59,412 nt of DNA from RGIG3528 sp045629005 (GTDB lineage: Bacteria > Bacillota > Clostridia > Lachnospirales > Lachnospiraceae): contig JAZQQJ010000026.1 of assembly GCA_045629005.1 (NCBI GenBank), positions 1-59,412 on the forward strand. The letters are read 5' to 3'. Below, piece by piece: positions 16,715 through 24,482 of this stretch. The first letter of the stretch is position 1; each line of letters begins with the position of its first letter. The notes below the pieces were generated by a model that worked only from the letters and a program-made list of their open reading frames with translations, was not told the DNA's origin and searched no databases. The position numbers and the translations under genes are program-made.

Positions 16715-17160
16715 TTAGGTATAGATAATTGTTTTTGCAATTTTATACCTAAAAATATGTCTCCTTTAGGTCCAAAAGCGAATAATTGCCATCTTATGCC
16801 TAACCCATGACAGAAATTAGGTACAGAGGCGAATAATTGCGCGGTTGTGCCTAACCCGCGGCAGGAATTAGGTACAGAAGCGTATATTTGCTTTTTTATA
16901 CCTAACCCGCGGCAGGAATTAGGTATAGAAGCGTATATTTGCTGTTTTATACCTAACTCGCGGCAGGAATTAGGTACAAAAGCGTATAATTGCCATCTTG
17001 TACCTAACCCCGGGCAGAAATTAGGTACAGAGACGAATAATTGTGCGTTTGTGCCTAATCCGCGGCAGGAATTAGGTACAGAAGCGAATAAATGCGCGGT
17101 TGTGCCTAATCCGCGGCAGGAATTAGGTACAGAAGCGTATAATTACCGTTTTATGCCTAA
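16715..17160. repeat. Tandem array of nine 51-bp hairpin-forming units
   Basis: Units start at TTAGG at 16715, 16766, 16817, 16868, 16919, 16970, 17021, 17072 and 17123: the period is exactly 51 bp with no indel. Each unit has a 9-bp arm (TTAGGTACA or variant), a conserved AAGCGAATAATTGC-like loop, the inverted arm (TGTACCTAA or variant) and a CCGCGGCAGGAA-like linker. Arm changes partly compensate: units 1 and 5 pair TATA with TATA, unit 6 pairs TACA with TGTA, units 3, 7 and 8 keep G-U pairs. Units 2 and 9 are degenerate. The function is unknown. Confidence 0.9.
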
Positions 17161-17232
17161 ATCTCGAGTCCGAATCAGGTGGTGGTGTTATTAAAAAGCG
17201 TGATTGCTACAACTTCGTTTACAACAAAAAAC

Positions 17233-17340
17233 AAGGAGACCCCGGTTTACTCACGACATACGAAAGGCATCCCTTAGTGCTGCTTCATTCCTGACCTGAC
17301 ACGGTTCAAGAGCTTCCGCTTCGTGAGGCCGGAGCCTCGA
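17233..17340 (-). ncRNA. ffs: Signal recognition particle RNA, small bacterial (4.5S) type
   Basis: Read on the minus strand, the RNA contains the universal SRP core GTGTCAGGTCAGGAATGAAG, with the GGAA tetraloop and the symmetric loop that binds Ffh, then GCAGCACTAAGGG. The 5' end (GGCTCCGGCCTCACGA) pairs with the 3' end (TCGTGAGTAAACCGG). A perfect promoter lies upstream, and a T-rich stretch (TTGTTTTTTG) follows as terminator. Ends are approximate. It forms the particle that targets membrane and secreted proteins to SecYEG. Confidence 0.94.
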
Positions 17341-17346
17341 GTGCGT

Positions 17347-17375
17347 ATTATACTTGCTTTTTTACGTTATGTCAA
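17347..17375 (-). promoter_or_regulatory. Consensus promoter of the SRP RNA gene
   Basis: On the minus strand, TTGACA (17375-17370) and TATAAT (17352-17347) are separated by 17 bp, a perfect consensus match as expected for a strong stable-RNA promoter. Confidence 0.92.
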
Positions 17376-17443
17376 GAAATAGCTCGAATGCGAATTCCTT
17401 GTCAACCGATTTACTAAAAAGTCGGATTTTACATTTTTCCGGG

Positions 17444-17463
17444 TCACGAAAACGTTTGCGTGA
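17444..17463. promoter_or_regulatory. LacI-type operator before the second sugar ABC operon
   Basis: TCACGAAAACGTTTGCGTGA is a 20-bp palindrome with one mismatched pair and a central CG, the usual shape of LacI-family operators. It lies about 50 bp upstream of the -35 box of the operon that carries a LacI gene at its end (21485), which is the likely binder (inference). Confidence 0.55.
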
Positions 17464-17514
17464 CACTTTTTTTGTGCACAATAAACAAAATATGAACAAA
17501 ATGTAAAAAAATAC

Positions 17515-17543
17515 TTGACGTATTGCACAAACGGTTATAGGAT
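17515..17543 (+). promoter_or_regulatory. Promoter of the second sugar ABC operon
   Basis: TTGACG (17515-17520) and TAGGAT (17538-17543) with a 17-bp spacer. The spacer contains TTGCACAAA (17523-17531), a motif also seen near the first ABC promoter. Confidence 0.6.
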
Positions 17544-17595
17544 AATAACAAAGGTAAAACGATTTACTTGTTTTTTTGACAGACAGGGGGATGCT

Positions 17596-18534
17596 ATGGC
17601 AAAAGAAGCAGCCGTAACAAAAGTAAAAGATTACAGAAAAATCAGAGGATACAAAGAGTTCCTTATGATTCTTCCGTTTTTGATTCTGGTTTTTGTTTTC
17701 GCATATTTTCCTCTCTACGGATGGATTTATGCATTCTTCAGTTACAGACCACCGAAGCCGCTGTCATTGGATGACTTTGTCGGTTTTCAGCACTTCGTTG
17801 AAATGGTCAGCACGGAAGTAAAACTCAAGAAGGTACTCGGTGTATTAAGAAATACATTTGCAATGAGCGGAATCAGCCTCCTCTTCTCATGGTTCCCGAT
17901 GTTCTTTGCGGTATTCCTTAATGAAATCAAATGTAAGCCCTTCAGAAAGTTTGTTCAGACAGTTACCACGCTTCCGAACTTCATAAGCTGGGTTCTCGTT
18001 TATGCCATCGCTTTCTGTGTATTCAACTCCACGGGGCCCATCAGTGTGATCGGACATGAGCTTGGCCTCCTCGAGAATCCTGTAAACTTCCTGCAGTCCG
18101 GAGATCATATCTGGTTTAAAATGTGGCTCTGGCTCACATGGAAAAATGCAGGATGGGCAGCAATCATGTACCTCGCTGCCATCAGTGGTATTGATGAACA
18201 GCTTGTAGAAGCTGCAAAGGTTGATGGCGCTTCACGTATGAAGATCATCAGACATGTCACCATACCGAGCATACTTCCGACATACTTCGTAATTGTTATG
18301 ATGAATATTGCAAGCTTCCTTTCAAACGGAATGGAGCAGTATTACATGTTTGAAAACTCCTTTAATAAGGAGTATATCCAGGTTCTTGACCTCTACGTAT
18401 ACAGACTTGCAATGGGTTCGGGCGGATATTCCTACTCTGTTGCTATCAGTATGCTGAAGAGTTTAGTCAGCATCGTTCTCCTCTTCCTGACAAACAAACT
18501 TTCCAAGCTTGTCAGAGGCGAAGGATACATCTAA
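17596..18534 (+). CDS. Sugar ABC transporter permease, LplB type (second operon)
   Basis: Membrane subunit of a second carbohydrate importer, 312 residues, about six membrane segments. First segment FLMILPFLILVFVFAYFPLYGW; EAA loop in DEQLVEAAKVDGASRMKIIRHVTIPS. ATG 17596 lies 5 nt after CAGGGGG (17584-17590); upstream in-frame TTG 17515 is part of the promoter. It precedes the YtcP-type gene by 10 nt. No ATPase gene lies in this operon, as usual for the family; the ATPases of the first operon could serve it. Confidence 0.92.
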   Translation: MAKEAAVTKVKDYRKIRGYKEFLMILPFLILVFVFAYFPLYGWIYAFFSYRPPKPLSLDDFVGFQHFVEMVSTEVKLKKVLGVLRNTFAMSGISLLFSWFPMFFAVFLNEIKCKPFRKFVQTVTTLPNFISWVLVYAIAFCVFNSTGPISVIGHELGLLENPVNFLQSGDHIWFKMWLWLTWKNAGWAAIMYLAAISGIDEQLVEAAKVDGASRMKIIRHVTIPSILPTYFVIVMMNIASFLSNGMEQYYMFENSFNKEYIQVLDLYVYRLAMGSGGYSYSVAISMLKSLVSIVLLFLTNKLSKLVRGEGYI

Positions 18535-18544
18535 GGAGGTCATC

Positions 18545-19462
18545 ATGGCGAAAAAACATACAAAAATTAGAACTTCGTTCAGTGACCACGTTATTAATTT
18601 CATCACTTATGTAGTTTATTCCTTCTTTGCATTTGTGTGTGTTTATCCTTTCTACTACATTGCAATCAACTCCATAAGTAATAATGATTTGAGCCAGAGA
18701 GGTAAAGTAATTCTTTACCCCATGGAAGTTCACTTCACGAACTATGTACAGGTTTTCCAGTTAAAAGGACTGTTGACAGCAGCAAGAGTTTCTGTTGAAA
18801 GAACACTTATAGGAACAGTGCTTACCGTAGTTGTTGCAGCGTTCCTCGGCTACATGTTTACAAGAAAAACACTTTGGCTCGGGCCGGTATGGCGTAAGCT
18901 CGTAATGGCAACAATGTACCTTACACCCGGTATTATTCCTCAGTACATTATTTACTCAAACATCGGACTCAGAAATAACTTTTGGGTATACATCCTTCCC
19001 GTTATTATTCAACCCTTCTACATCCTGCTTTGCAAAACATATGTAGAGTCAGTTCCGATGGAACTTCAGGAAGCAGCTGAAATAGACGGAGCAGGAACAC
19101 TGACGGTATTCTTCAGGATTATGATTCCCGTCATCAAGCCTATCCTTGCAACAATAGCCATCTTTGCAGCTGTTGCACAGTGGAACTCCTTCCAGGATAC
19201 GCTTCTCTTCGTTACAAACGATAAACTTAATACATTGCAGTTCACACTGTACAGATACATTCAGTCCGCAAGTTCATTGAAATCGCTGATTTCAAGTACG
19301 GCTAACGCTTCTTCGATTGCCGCTTCACTTGCAACATCACAGAATCAGACATCTGTTCGTATGACTGTTACAATGGTTGTAGTTATTCCTATCATTCTTG
19401 TGTACCCGTTCTTCCAGAGGTACTTCACAAAGGGCATCATGATTGGTGCCGTTAAAGGTTGA
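18545..19462 (+). CDS. Sugar ABC transporter permease, YtcP type (second operon)
   Basis: Second membrane subunit, 305 residues. The ATG follows AAGGAGG closely. About six membrane segments are visible, with the EAA loop in VPMELQEAAEIDGAGTLTVFFRIMIPV, and the C-terminus RYFTKGIMIGAVKG matches the equivalent end of the first-operon permease. The gene lies between the LplB-type permease and the lipoprotein genes, giving the standard three-gene LplB-YtcP-binding-protein set. Confidence 0.93.
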   Translation: MAKKHTKIRTSFSDHVINFITYVVYSFFAFVCVYPFYYIAINSISNNDLSQRGKVILYPMEVHFTNYVQVFQLKGLLTAARVSVERTLIGTVLTVVVAAFLGYMFTRKTLWLGPVWRKLVMATMYLTPGIIPQYIIYSNIGLRNNFWVYILPVIIQPFYILLCKTYVESVPMELQEAAEIDGAGTLTVFFRIMIPVIKPILATIAIFAAVAQWNSFQDTLLFVTNDKLNTLQFTLYRYIQSASSLKSLISSTANASSIAASLATSQNQTSVRMTVTMVVVIPIILVYPFFQRYFTKGIMIGAVKG

Positions 19463-19527
19463 TTATCCGCCCAAAGGGCTGGTAATAGCAATGTATATGC
19501 GTGAAAACGCGGAAAGAGAGGAAATTT

Positions 19528-21195
19528 ATGAAAATCAAGAGACTCGTTTCCATGATTCTCGTAGCTGCCATGACCATTACGCTTTTTGCAGGCTGTGGTA
19601 AGAAAGAGAATTCAGAAACAATGGTAATCGAAGTGTTCGACGTTGCTGCAAACTATCAGGGTATGCAGACAGGTTGGTTCGCTAAGGTTATCAAAGACAG
19701 ATTCAACATCGAGCTCAACATTATCGCTCCTCAGGTAGGCGGCGATGCTCTGTACCAGACACGTACAGCAGAAGGCAACCTCGGTGATCTCCTCCTTCTC
19801 GAGAAGACACAGTGGCAGCAGTGTATCGAAGCAGGTCTTATTAAGGACATCTCCGATACAATCTACAAGGGAGAGAACCTTGCTCAGTTCAAGAAAGCTA
19901 TTGACAACCTCAACAGCGATTACGCAGGCAAGCTTTATGGTATCCCTACAGAAATGATGCTCACATCCCCTACAGATGTTACAGCAGAAGACATTTACTC
20001 ATCACCTCGTCTTCGTTGGGACCTCTACACAGGTATCGGCGCTCCTGAAATTAAGGACCTTGATGGCCTTGTAGATACACTTAAGAAGATGATGGAACTC
20101 GCTCCTACAAACGATGCAGGCGACAAGTGCTATGGCCTTTCTCTTTGGAAGGACTGGGACGGCGGCGACCAGATGCTTGGTATTGCTAACGTTGTTCAGC
20201 TCACAACATGGTACGGCGAGAAGATTAAAGAGTCCGTTATCCTTAAGCCCGACGGAACATTTATTCCTCTTACAGATAAGTCCGGTTCTTACTACAAGAT
20301 CCTTAAGTTCTTAAATAACGCTCAGAGAGCAGGTATCGTTGACCCCGACTCCGCTACACAGGACTGGAATACAGCATGTGCTAAGATGGGTGCAGGTCAG
20401 GTTTACCTTGAGTGGTATTCATGGCAGACAGGCTTCTGGTCAGTAGGTCATATGCAGGATGGTAAGGCACACAGAGTTATCCCGATCACAGATCAGGTTT
20501 ACTATGCTGATGCTGATGCTTACTACGGATCAGGCCGTGTATTTGCAATCGGTTCAGGCGTTGATGACGCTAAGTACCAGAGAATTATGGAATTCCTTGA
20601 GTGGTATGCATCACCCGAAGGATGTATGTTCCAGCACGTTGGTATCGAAAACTTCAACTACTACAAGGGTGACGACGGAAGACTTTACTCTATGAACGAT
20701 GATGCTCTTTCAGCTAACACACCCGTTCCTGAAGAGTACGGCGGAGCAGGTTACAACGATGGTAACAACATGATCAACCAGTGGATCGTTGGTGCTAACA
20801 ACATCAATCCTCTTACAGGCGAGACATATGCTAAGGCTCTTTGGTCAACATACAAAGAGGCTACAGATACTCAGATGGTTAAGGATTGGAGAGCAAAATA
20901 CAACGCTGAGAACCCTGTTGACTACTTAAAGAAGAACAACAAGCTCGTTGTTTCTCCTAACATCTCTGTAGCTCTTGAAGCTTATACACCTGAGATGGAA
21001 GTCATTCGTAACCAGTGTAACGAGTGCGTATGCGACGCTTCATGGCAGATGATTTATGCTAAGGACGACGCTGAGTTCGACGCTATGTGGGATAAGATGG
21101 CAAAGGACCTCGACGGTCTCGGATTCCAGGATCTTATGGCTTGGAACAAGAGAGTTTACCAGGTTGAACTTGATGCTAAGAATGCAGCTAAATAA
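19528..21195 (+). CDS. Substrate-binding lipoprotein of the second sugar ABC operon
   Basis: Extracellular lipoprotein of 555 residues, a usual length for the LplA/YtcQ-type binding proteins. ATG 19528 follows GAGAGGA. The signal peptide ends in the lipobox LFAGC with lipidated Cys at 23. The remainder is a two-lobe family-1 type binding protein (for example GAGQVYLEWYSWQ in mid-protein and clustered Trp/Tyr residues suited to stacking on sugars). It ends with an intrinsic terminator 29 bp after the stop. Substrate unknown; a plant oligosaccharide is plausible. Confidence 0.92.
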   Translation: MKIKRLVSMILVAAMTITLFAGCGKKENSETMVIEVFDVAANYQGMQTGWFAKVIKDRFNIELNIIAPQVGGDALYQTRTAEGNLGDLLLLEKTQWQQCIEAGLIKDISDTIYKGENLAQFKKAIDNLNSDYAGKLYGIPTEMMLTSPTDVTAEDIYSSPRLRWDLYTGIGAPEIKDLDGLVDTLKKMMELAPTNDAGDKCYGLSLWKDWDGGDQMLGIANVVQLTTWYGEKIKESVILKPDGTFIPLTDKSGSYYKILKFLNNAQRAGIVDPDSATQDWNTACAKMGAGQVYLEWYSWQTGFWSVGHMQDGKAHRVIPITDQVYYADADAYYGSGRVFAIGSGVDDAKYQRIMEFLEWYASPEGCMFQHVGIENFNYYKGDDGRLYSMNDDALSANTPVPEEYGGAGYNDGNNMINQWIVGANNINPLTGETYAKALWSTYKEATDTQMVKDWRAKYNAENPVDYLKKNNKLVVSPNISVALEAYTPEMEVIRNQCNECVCDASWQMIYAKDDAEFDAMWDKMAKDLDGLGFQDLMAWNKRVYQVELDAKNAAK

Positions 21196-21223
21196 GCTTT
21201 CATAACAATCTCTATGTGTTTTT

Positions 21224-21258
21224 CGGGCGCTGTGCGTTTGAGCGCAGCGCCCGATTTT
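21224..21258 (+). terminator. Intrinsic terminator after the second ABC operon
   Basis: CGGGCGCTG (21224-21232) pairs with CAGCGCCCG (21245-21253), followed by ATTTTTG. Further inner pairing is possible. Confidence 0.88.
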
Positions 21259-21436
21259 TGAATATTATTATTTTTGAGCGTAAGCGAAAAGATGATGATT
21301 ATTAAAAAACAATATATAAAATCGTAAGCTGCAAGAGCAGCGGTTTTTATAACGAGCGACAAGCGAAGCTGTCGCGAGTTTGATCACATACTAAAATGTT
21401 GTGATACTTGCAGTATCTTTTCTTAAACATAGATGT

Positions 21437-21442
21437 TATAAT
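21437..21442 (+). promoter_or_regulatory. -10 box before the LacI-family gene
   Basis: TATAAT preceded by GATGT, 43 bp before the chosen start. No convincing -35 box at 17 bp. The stretch 21260-21430 shows no gene. Confidence 0.4.
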
Positions 21443-21484
21443 GTCTCGCGAAGATTTTTTTCGGGGGCAATAAAGGTAATGGGA

Positions 21485-22525
21485 ATGATAACAGTAAAAG
21501 AAATCGCGAAGATGTGCGGTGTATCACCGAGTACGGTGTCGAACATTCTGAACGGTAAGAAAAAAGTAAGCGAAGAGACGAAAAAACGCGTTTTGGCTGT
21601 AGTCGAGGAAACGGGCTATACACCAAACTATTTTGCGTCCAGCATGCGTAAGAACAAATCCAATGTTATCAGTATAGTTGTTGAAGACCTTAACCAGTTC
21701 ACAACGCCTCCTATTGTTGTTGCAATAATGGCATATTGTGAAGAAAAGGGTTACAGAACGATTCTCTTTAATCTTCGAATGTACGACCGTTGGAAGGATA
21801 CATGGTTTGAAAATGAGGAAATGCTTAAAAGCTTCATGTATCCTGCCCTTTACGAATCTGAATCTATTAAAGTTGACGGCATTATTTATGTTGCCGGTCA
21901 CGGAAGAGTAATACGTTGCTTCCCAAAAGATTACAAAGTTCCTACAGTTATGGCATATGCTGCAAATGAAGGAAACCGCTTCCCGTCAGTTCTTATTGAT
22001 GATGAAAAGGGAGGCTATGACATCGGAAAATATCTCCTGAGTATGGGTCACAAGGATATTGCGATTCTCACAGGTGTTGAAAATAATTTACATACGGTAA
22101 AGCGCCTTGCTGGCTTCCAAAAAGCCCTTTTTGAGGCCGGCATTCCCTATAACCCCAAGGGAACGTTCCATGGAACATGGCAAAGAGACTCGGGCTATGA
22201 AAAAGCCCCGGACCTTTTGAAAACCGGAGCGACGGCTATATGGTGTATGAATGACCAGATGGCAGCAGGTGTATATGATTACCTGCACTCACAAAATCTT
22301 GAAATCGGAAAAGATATCTCTGTTGTAGGCTTCGATAACATGGACTATTCCGCATATATGTTCCCGAGAATCACGACAAATGCACTTCCACTGGCTGAAA
22401 TCGGTCGCAAGTCTGCTGAAACGATGATAAATATCATTAATAATCCTGAGTGGCAGCCGGAACAAATGAAAGCATGGATTCCATGTTCGATGGTTTACGG
22501 CGATTCGGTAGTTAAACTTAAATAA
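21485..22525 (+). CDS. LacI-family transcriptional regulator
   Basis: DNA-binding repressor of 346 residues. The N-terminal helix-turn-helix is clear: ITVKEIAKMCGVSPSTVSNI then a hinge YTPNYFASSMR. The rest is the periplasmic-binding-protein-like effector domain (FDNMDYSAYMFPRITT near the C-terminus). ATG 21485 has AAAGG 8 nt upstream; ATG 21479 is too close to it. Position right after the second sugar operon and the LacI-type palindrome at 17444 suggest that it controls that operon in response to the transported sugar or a breakdown product. Confidence 0.93.
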   Translation: MITVKEIAKMCGVSPSTVSNILNGKKKVSEETKKRVLAVVEETGYTPNYFASSMRKNKSNVISIVVEDLNQFTTPPIVVAIMAYCEEKGYRTILFNLRMYDRWKDTWFENEEMLKSFMYPALYESESIKVDGIIYVAGHGRVIRCFPKDYKVPTVMAYAANEGNRFPSVLIDDEKGGYDIGKYLLSMGHKDIAILTGVENNLHTVKRLAGFQKALFEAGIPYNPKGTFHGTWQRDSGYEKAPDLLKTGATAIWCMNDQMAAGVYDYLHSQNLEIGKDISVVGFDNMDYSAYMFPRITTNALPLAEIGRKSAETMINIINNPEWQPEQMKAWIPCSMVYGDSVVKLK

Positions 22526-22528
22526 AAA

Positions 22529-22567
22529 ACGGCTCTGTTTGCCCAAAGCATACAGAGCCGTTTTTTT
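22529..22567. terminator. Bidirectional intrinsic terminator
   Basis: ACGGCTCTGT (22529-22538) and ACAGAGCCGT (22552-22561) form a 10-bp stem flanked by A-run and seven T. It ends the LacI gene and, with the A-run, the convergent thiT transcript. Confidence 0.9.
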
Positions 22568-22594
22568 GCCCACTAGGGACGGGGTGTAGTGGAC
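22568..22594. repeat. REP-like palindromic repeat, copy B
   Basis: Second copy of the 27-nt element at 14000-14026, with the same GGGACGGGGTG loop. The stem is CCCACTA/TAGTGGA-like. Relative to copy A, the seventh stem pair changed on both sides and the eighth changed from G-T to A-T, so pairing is kept. Confidence 0.65.
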
Positions 22595-22611
22595 ATTTTT
22601 GGTGGAAATTA

Positions 22612-23238
22612 TTATTCTGCTTCGCTCAGAACGCGTTTCATCTGAGGTGAAAGGAAAAGGAAGAAGGCGGCAAGCAACGTAAAAATAAGTTCGGGAATCA
22701 TATACAAACCATTGTATATAAGGCTGTAAAGAACAGGGCTTGCAATCGTAAGACCTTCCCAAAGTTCACCTGCGGATTTCCATATAGCGAAGCCGCTTAC
22801 AAAGTGGAAAAGAAAACGACAGGTTATTACAAGAGCTATGCCCGCAAGATAGCCGGGCATTTTGCTGCCGGATGTTTCTTCTTTTTTACGTTTGTGGGGA
22901 AAACGGTAATTACGGAAGATGCCTGCAAAACCAAGAACCGAGAAAGCCCCGATGTAATCGCAGAACATGCATACACCAAGGATAAAACCGGTTAAGCCCC
23001 ATCCGAGAAGTCCTTCGGAGATTCCCTGGAAAAGCTGGAGAAGGGAATAAACAAATGAAACGACAAGCCCGCGCCCGACGCCGTATTTTATTGAATATAC
23101 GACAATGGGGAGCATTGAAAGAAGTGTAATTGAGCCGCCGAACGGAAGGAACTTGAAGGGACGGATATAACTGAGAATGAAGGCCATTGCAACCATTGCG
23201 GCACCTTCGGTAAGCATTCTTGTTTTTGAGCTTTTCAT
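22612..23238 (-). CDS. thiT: Thiamine ECF transporter S component
   Basis: Membrane protein of 208 residues with about six hydrophobic segments that binds thiamine and works with the shared ECF energising module (not in this window). The family stretches RMLTEGAAMVAMAFILSYI at the N-terminus and LLGWGLTGFILGVC in the middle are visible. The identification is backed by a TPP riboswitch in the leader. ATG 23238 lies 7 nt after GGAGG, and that GGAGG is part of a hairpin (23246-23273). The C-terminus lies next to a bidirectional terminator and REP-like copy B. Confidence 0.92.
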   Translation of the reverse strand: MKSSKTRMLTEGAAMVAMAFILSYIRPFKFLPFGGSITLLSMLPIVVYSIKYGVGRGLVVSFVYSLLQLFQGISEGLLGWGLTGFILGVCMFCDYIGAFSVLGFAGIFRNYRFPHKRKKEETSGSKMPGYLAGIALVITCRFLFHFVSGFAIWKSAGELWEGLTIASPVLYSLIYNGLYMIPELIFTLLAAFFLFLSPQMKRVLSEAE

Positions 23239-23273
23239 AAAAAAACCTCCATGTATACAAATACGCATGGAGG
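23239..23273 (-). terminator. Terminator/ribosome-site hairpin of the TPP riboswitch
   Basis: On the minus strand CCTCCATG (23273-23266) pairs with CATGGAGG (23253-23246), followed by seven T and then directly the ATG at 23238. The 3' arm contains the GGAGG ribosome site, so one hairpin could both end transcription and hide the start of thiT. Confidence 0.8.
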
Positions 23274-23285
23274 ATAATCTTCAAA

Positions 23286-23364
23286 AATCAGCTTCCCTAC
23301 GCCGGCATTATCCGGGTCAGGTAATAAGGGTCGACAAAGGTCTCTCAGCAGAAGCCCCCCTAGC
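23286..23364 (-). promoter_or_regulatory. TPP riboswitch (THI element) upstream of thiT
   Basis: Minus strand carries the THI-box core: GGGGGGCTTCTGCTGAGA, ACCCTTATTACCTGA, CCGGATAATGCCGGCG and TAGGGAAGC, in the standard order. It binds thiamine pyrophosphate and should switch thiT off when TPP is abundant. Confidence 0.95.
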
Positions 23365-23463
23365 GTACAATGTTTATTTTCGTCTGAAAGTATACACCCG
23401 GAAATGAAAATGTCAAGCCTTTGGCTGCAACTATTAAACAACAATTAAGAGAATGCCGTAAAC

Positions 23464-23492
23464 TTGAAAAACGATAACCAAAATGTTATTAT
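23464..23492 (+). promoter_or_regulatory. Promoter of cysK
   Basis: TTGAAA (23464-23469) and TATTAT (23487-23492) with a 17-bp spacer, 50 bp before the start. No T-box or S-box fits in this short leader. Confidence 0.65.
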
Positions 23493-23541
23493 GACTAAGT
23501 TGGGTTTATATACCCTGAATACACGTATTTAGAGGCATAAA

Positions 23542-24471
23542 ATGAAAAAGATATATAAACACGCAGAGGAACTTATTGGCAATACTCCGCTGCTTGAAAT
23601 GACAAATATCGAAAGGGATTTTTCTGTGGAAGCAACGCTTCTTGGTAAGGTTGAATCCTTCAATCCCGCAGGCTCCGCAAAGGACAGAGTCGGATTGCAC
23701 ATGATCGACGTTGCAGAGGCACAGGGAAAACTTACAAAAGGTTCAACAATCATCGAGCCTACAAGTGGAAATACGGGTATCGGGCTCGCTGCAGTGGGCA
23801 CGTCAAGAGGCTATCGCGTAATTATAGTTATGCCGGATTCCATGAGCGTTGAACGTCAGAAGCTTATGAAAGCGTATGGCGCAGAGCTTGTGCTTACAGA
23901 CGGCAGTCTTGGCATGAAGGGCGCTATTGAAAAGGCTAATGAACTTGCAGAAAAATATCCCGGAAGTTTTATTCCCGACCAGTTTAATAACCCGGCAAAT
24001 GCGGAGGCACACTATCTTACAACAGGCCCCGAAATATGGCGCGACACAGAGGGTGAGGTAGATATCTTTGTTGCCGGCATCGGCACAGGCGGGACACTTA
24101 CAGGTACAGGCAGATACCTTAAGGAGAAGAACAATAGCATTAAGGTCGTTGGTGTTGAGCCCGCAGGCTCACCGCTTATTTCCAAAGGTTATTCGGGAAA
24201 GCATGATTTACAGGGCATCGGAGCAAACTTTATTCCTCAGGTGCTTGACCGGTCAATATATGACGAGATAATAACCGTCACAGATGAGGATGCATATGCG
24301 ACAGGCCGTCTCATTGGGACGAAGGAAGGCATTCTCGTAGGCATAACGGGCGGAGCTGCGATGTGGGCCGCAATGCAGCTTGCAAAAAGGCCTGAAAATA
24401 AGGGGAAGACAATAGTGGCACTCCTGCCTGACACGGGCGACCATTACCTTTCCACAAAAATGTTTGAATAG
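23542..24471 (+). CDS. cysK: Cysteine synthase (O-acetylserine sulfhydrylase)
   Basis: PLP enzyme that makes L-cysteine from O-acetylserine and sulfide in the cytoplasm. The 309 residues match the family length. Visible motifs: NPAGSAKDRVG with the PLP lysine (about 43-53), the substrate loop PTSGNTG (about 73-79) and the phosphate-binding GIGTGGTLTGTG (about 179-190). AGAGG precedes the ATG. The next gene, tatD, begins 11 nt later, so the housekeeping run to 31402 may be one transcript. Confidence 0.95.
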   Translation: MKKIYKHAEELIGNTPLLEMTNIERDFSVEATLLGKVESFNPAGSAKDRVGLHMIDVAEAQGKLTKGSTIIEPTSGNTGIGLAAVGTSRGYRVIIVMPDSMSVERQKLMKAYGAELVLTDGSLGMKGAIEKANELAEKYPGSFIPDQFNNPANAEAHYLTTGPEIWRDTEGEVDIFVAGIGTGGTLTGTGRYLKEKNNSIKVVGVEPAGSPLISKGYSGKHDLQGIGANFIPQVLDRSIYDEIITVTDEDAYATGRLIGTKEGILVGITGGAAMWAAMQLAKRPENKGKTIVALLPDTGDHYLSTKMFE

Positions 24472-24482
24472 AGATAAGACAA

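Noticed and set aside
16715..17160. CRISPR array
   Set aside because: Units repeat along their whole length with no unique spacers, and no cas genes are present.
16847..17194. Open frame encoding a 17-residue repeat (PNPRQELGTEAYNC-like)
   Set aside because: It arises from the 51-bp array (51 = 3 x 17). It has no ribosome site, the first three units contain a stop in this frame, and substitutions are freely amino-acid-changing while hairpin arms are kept.
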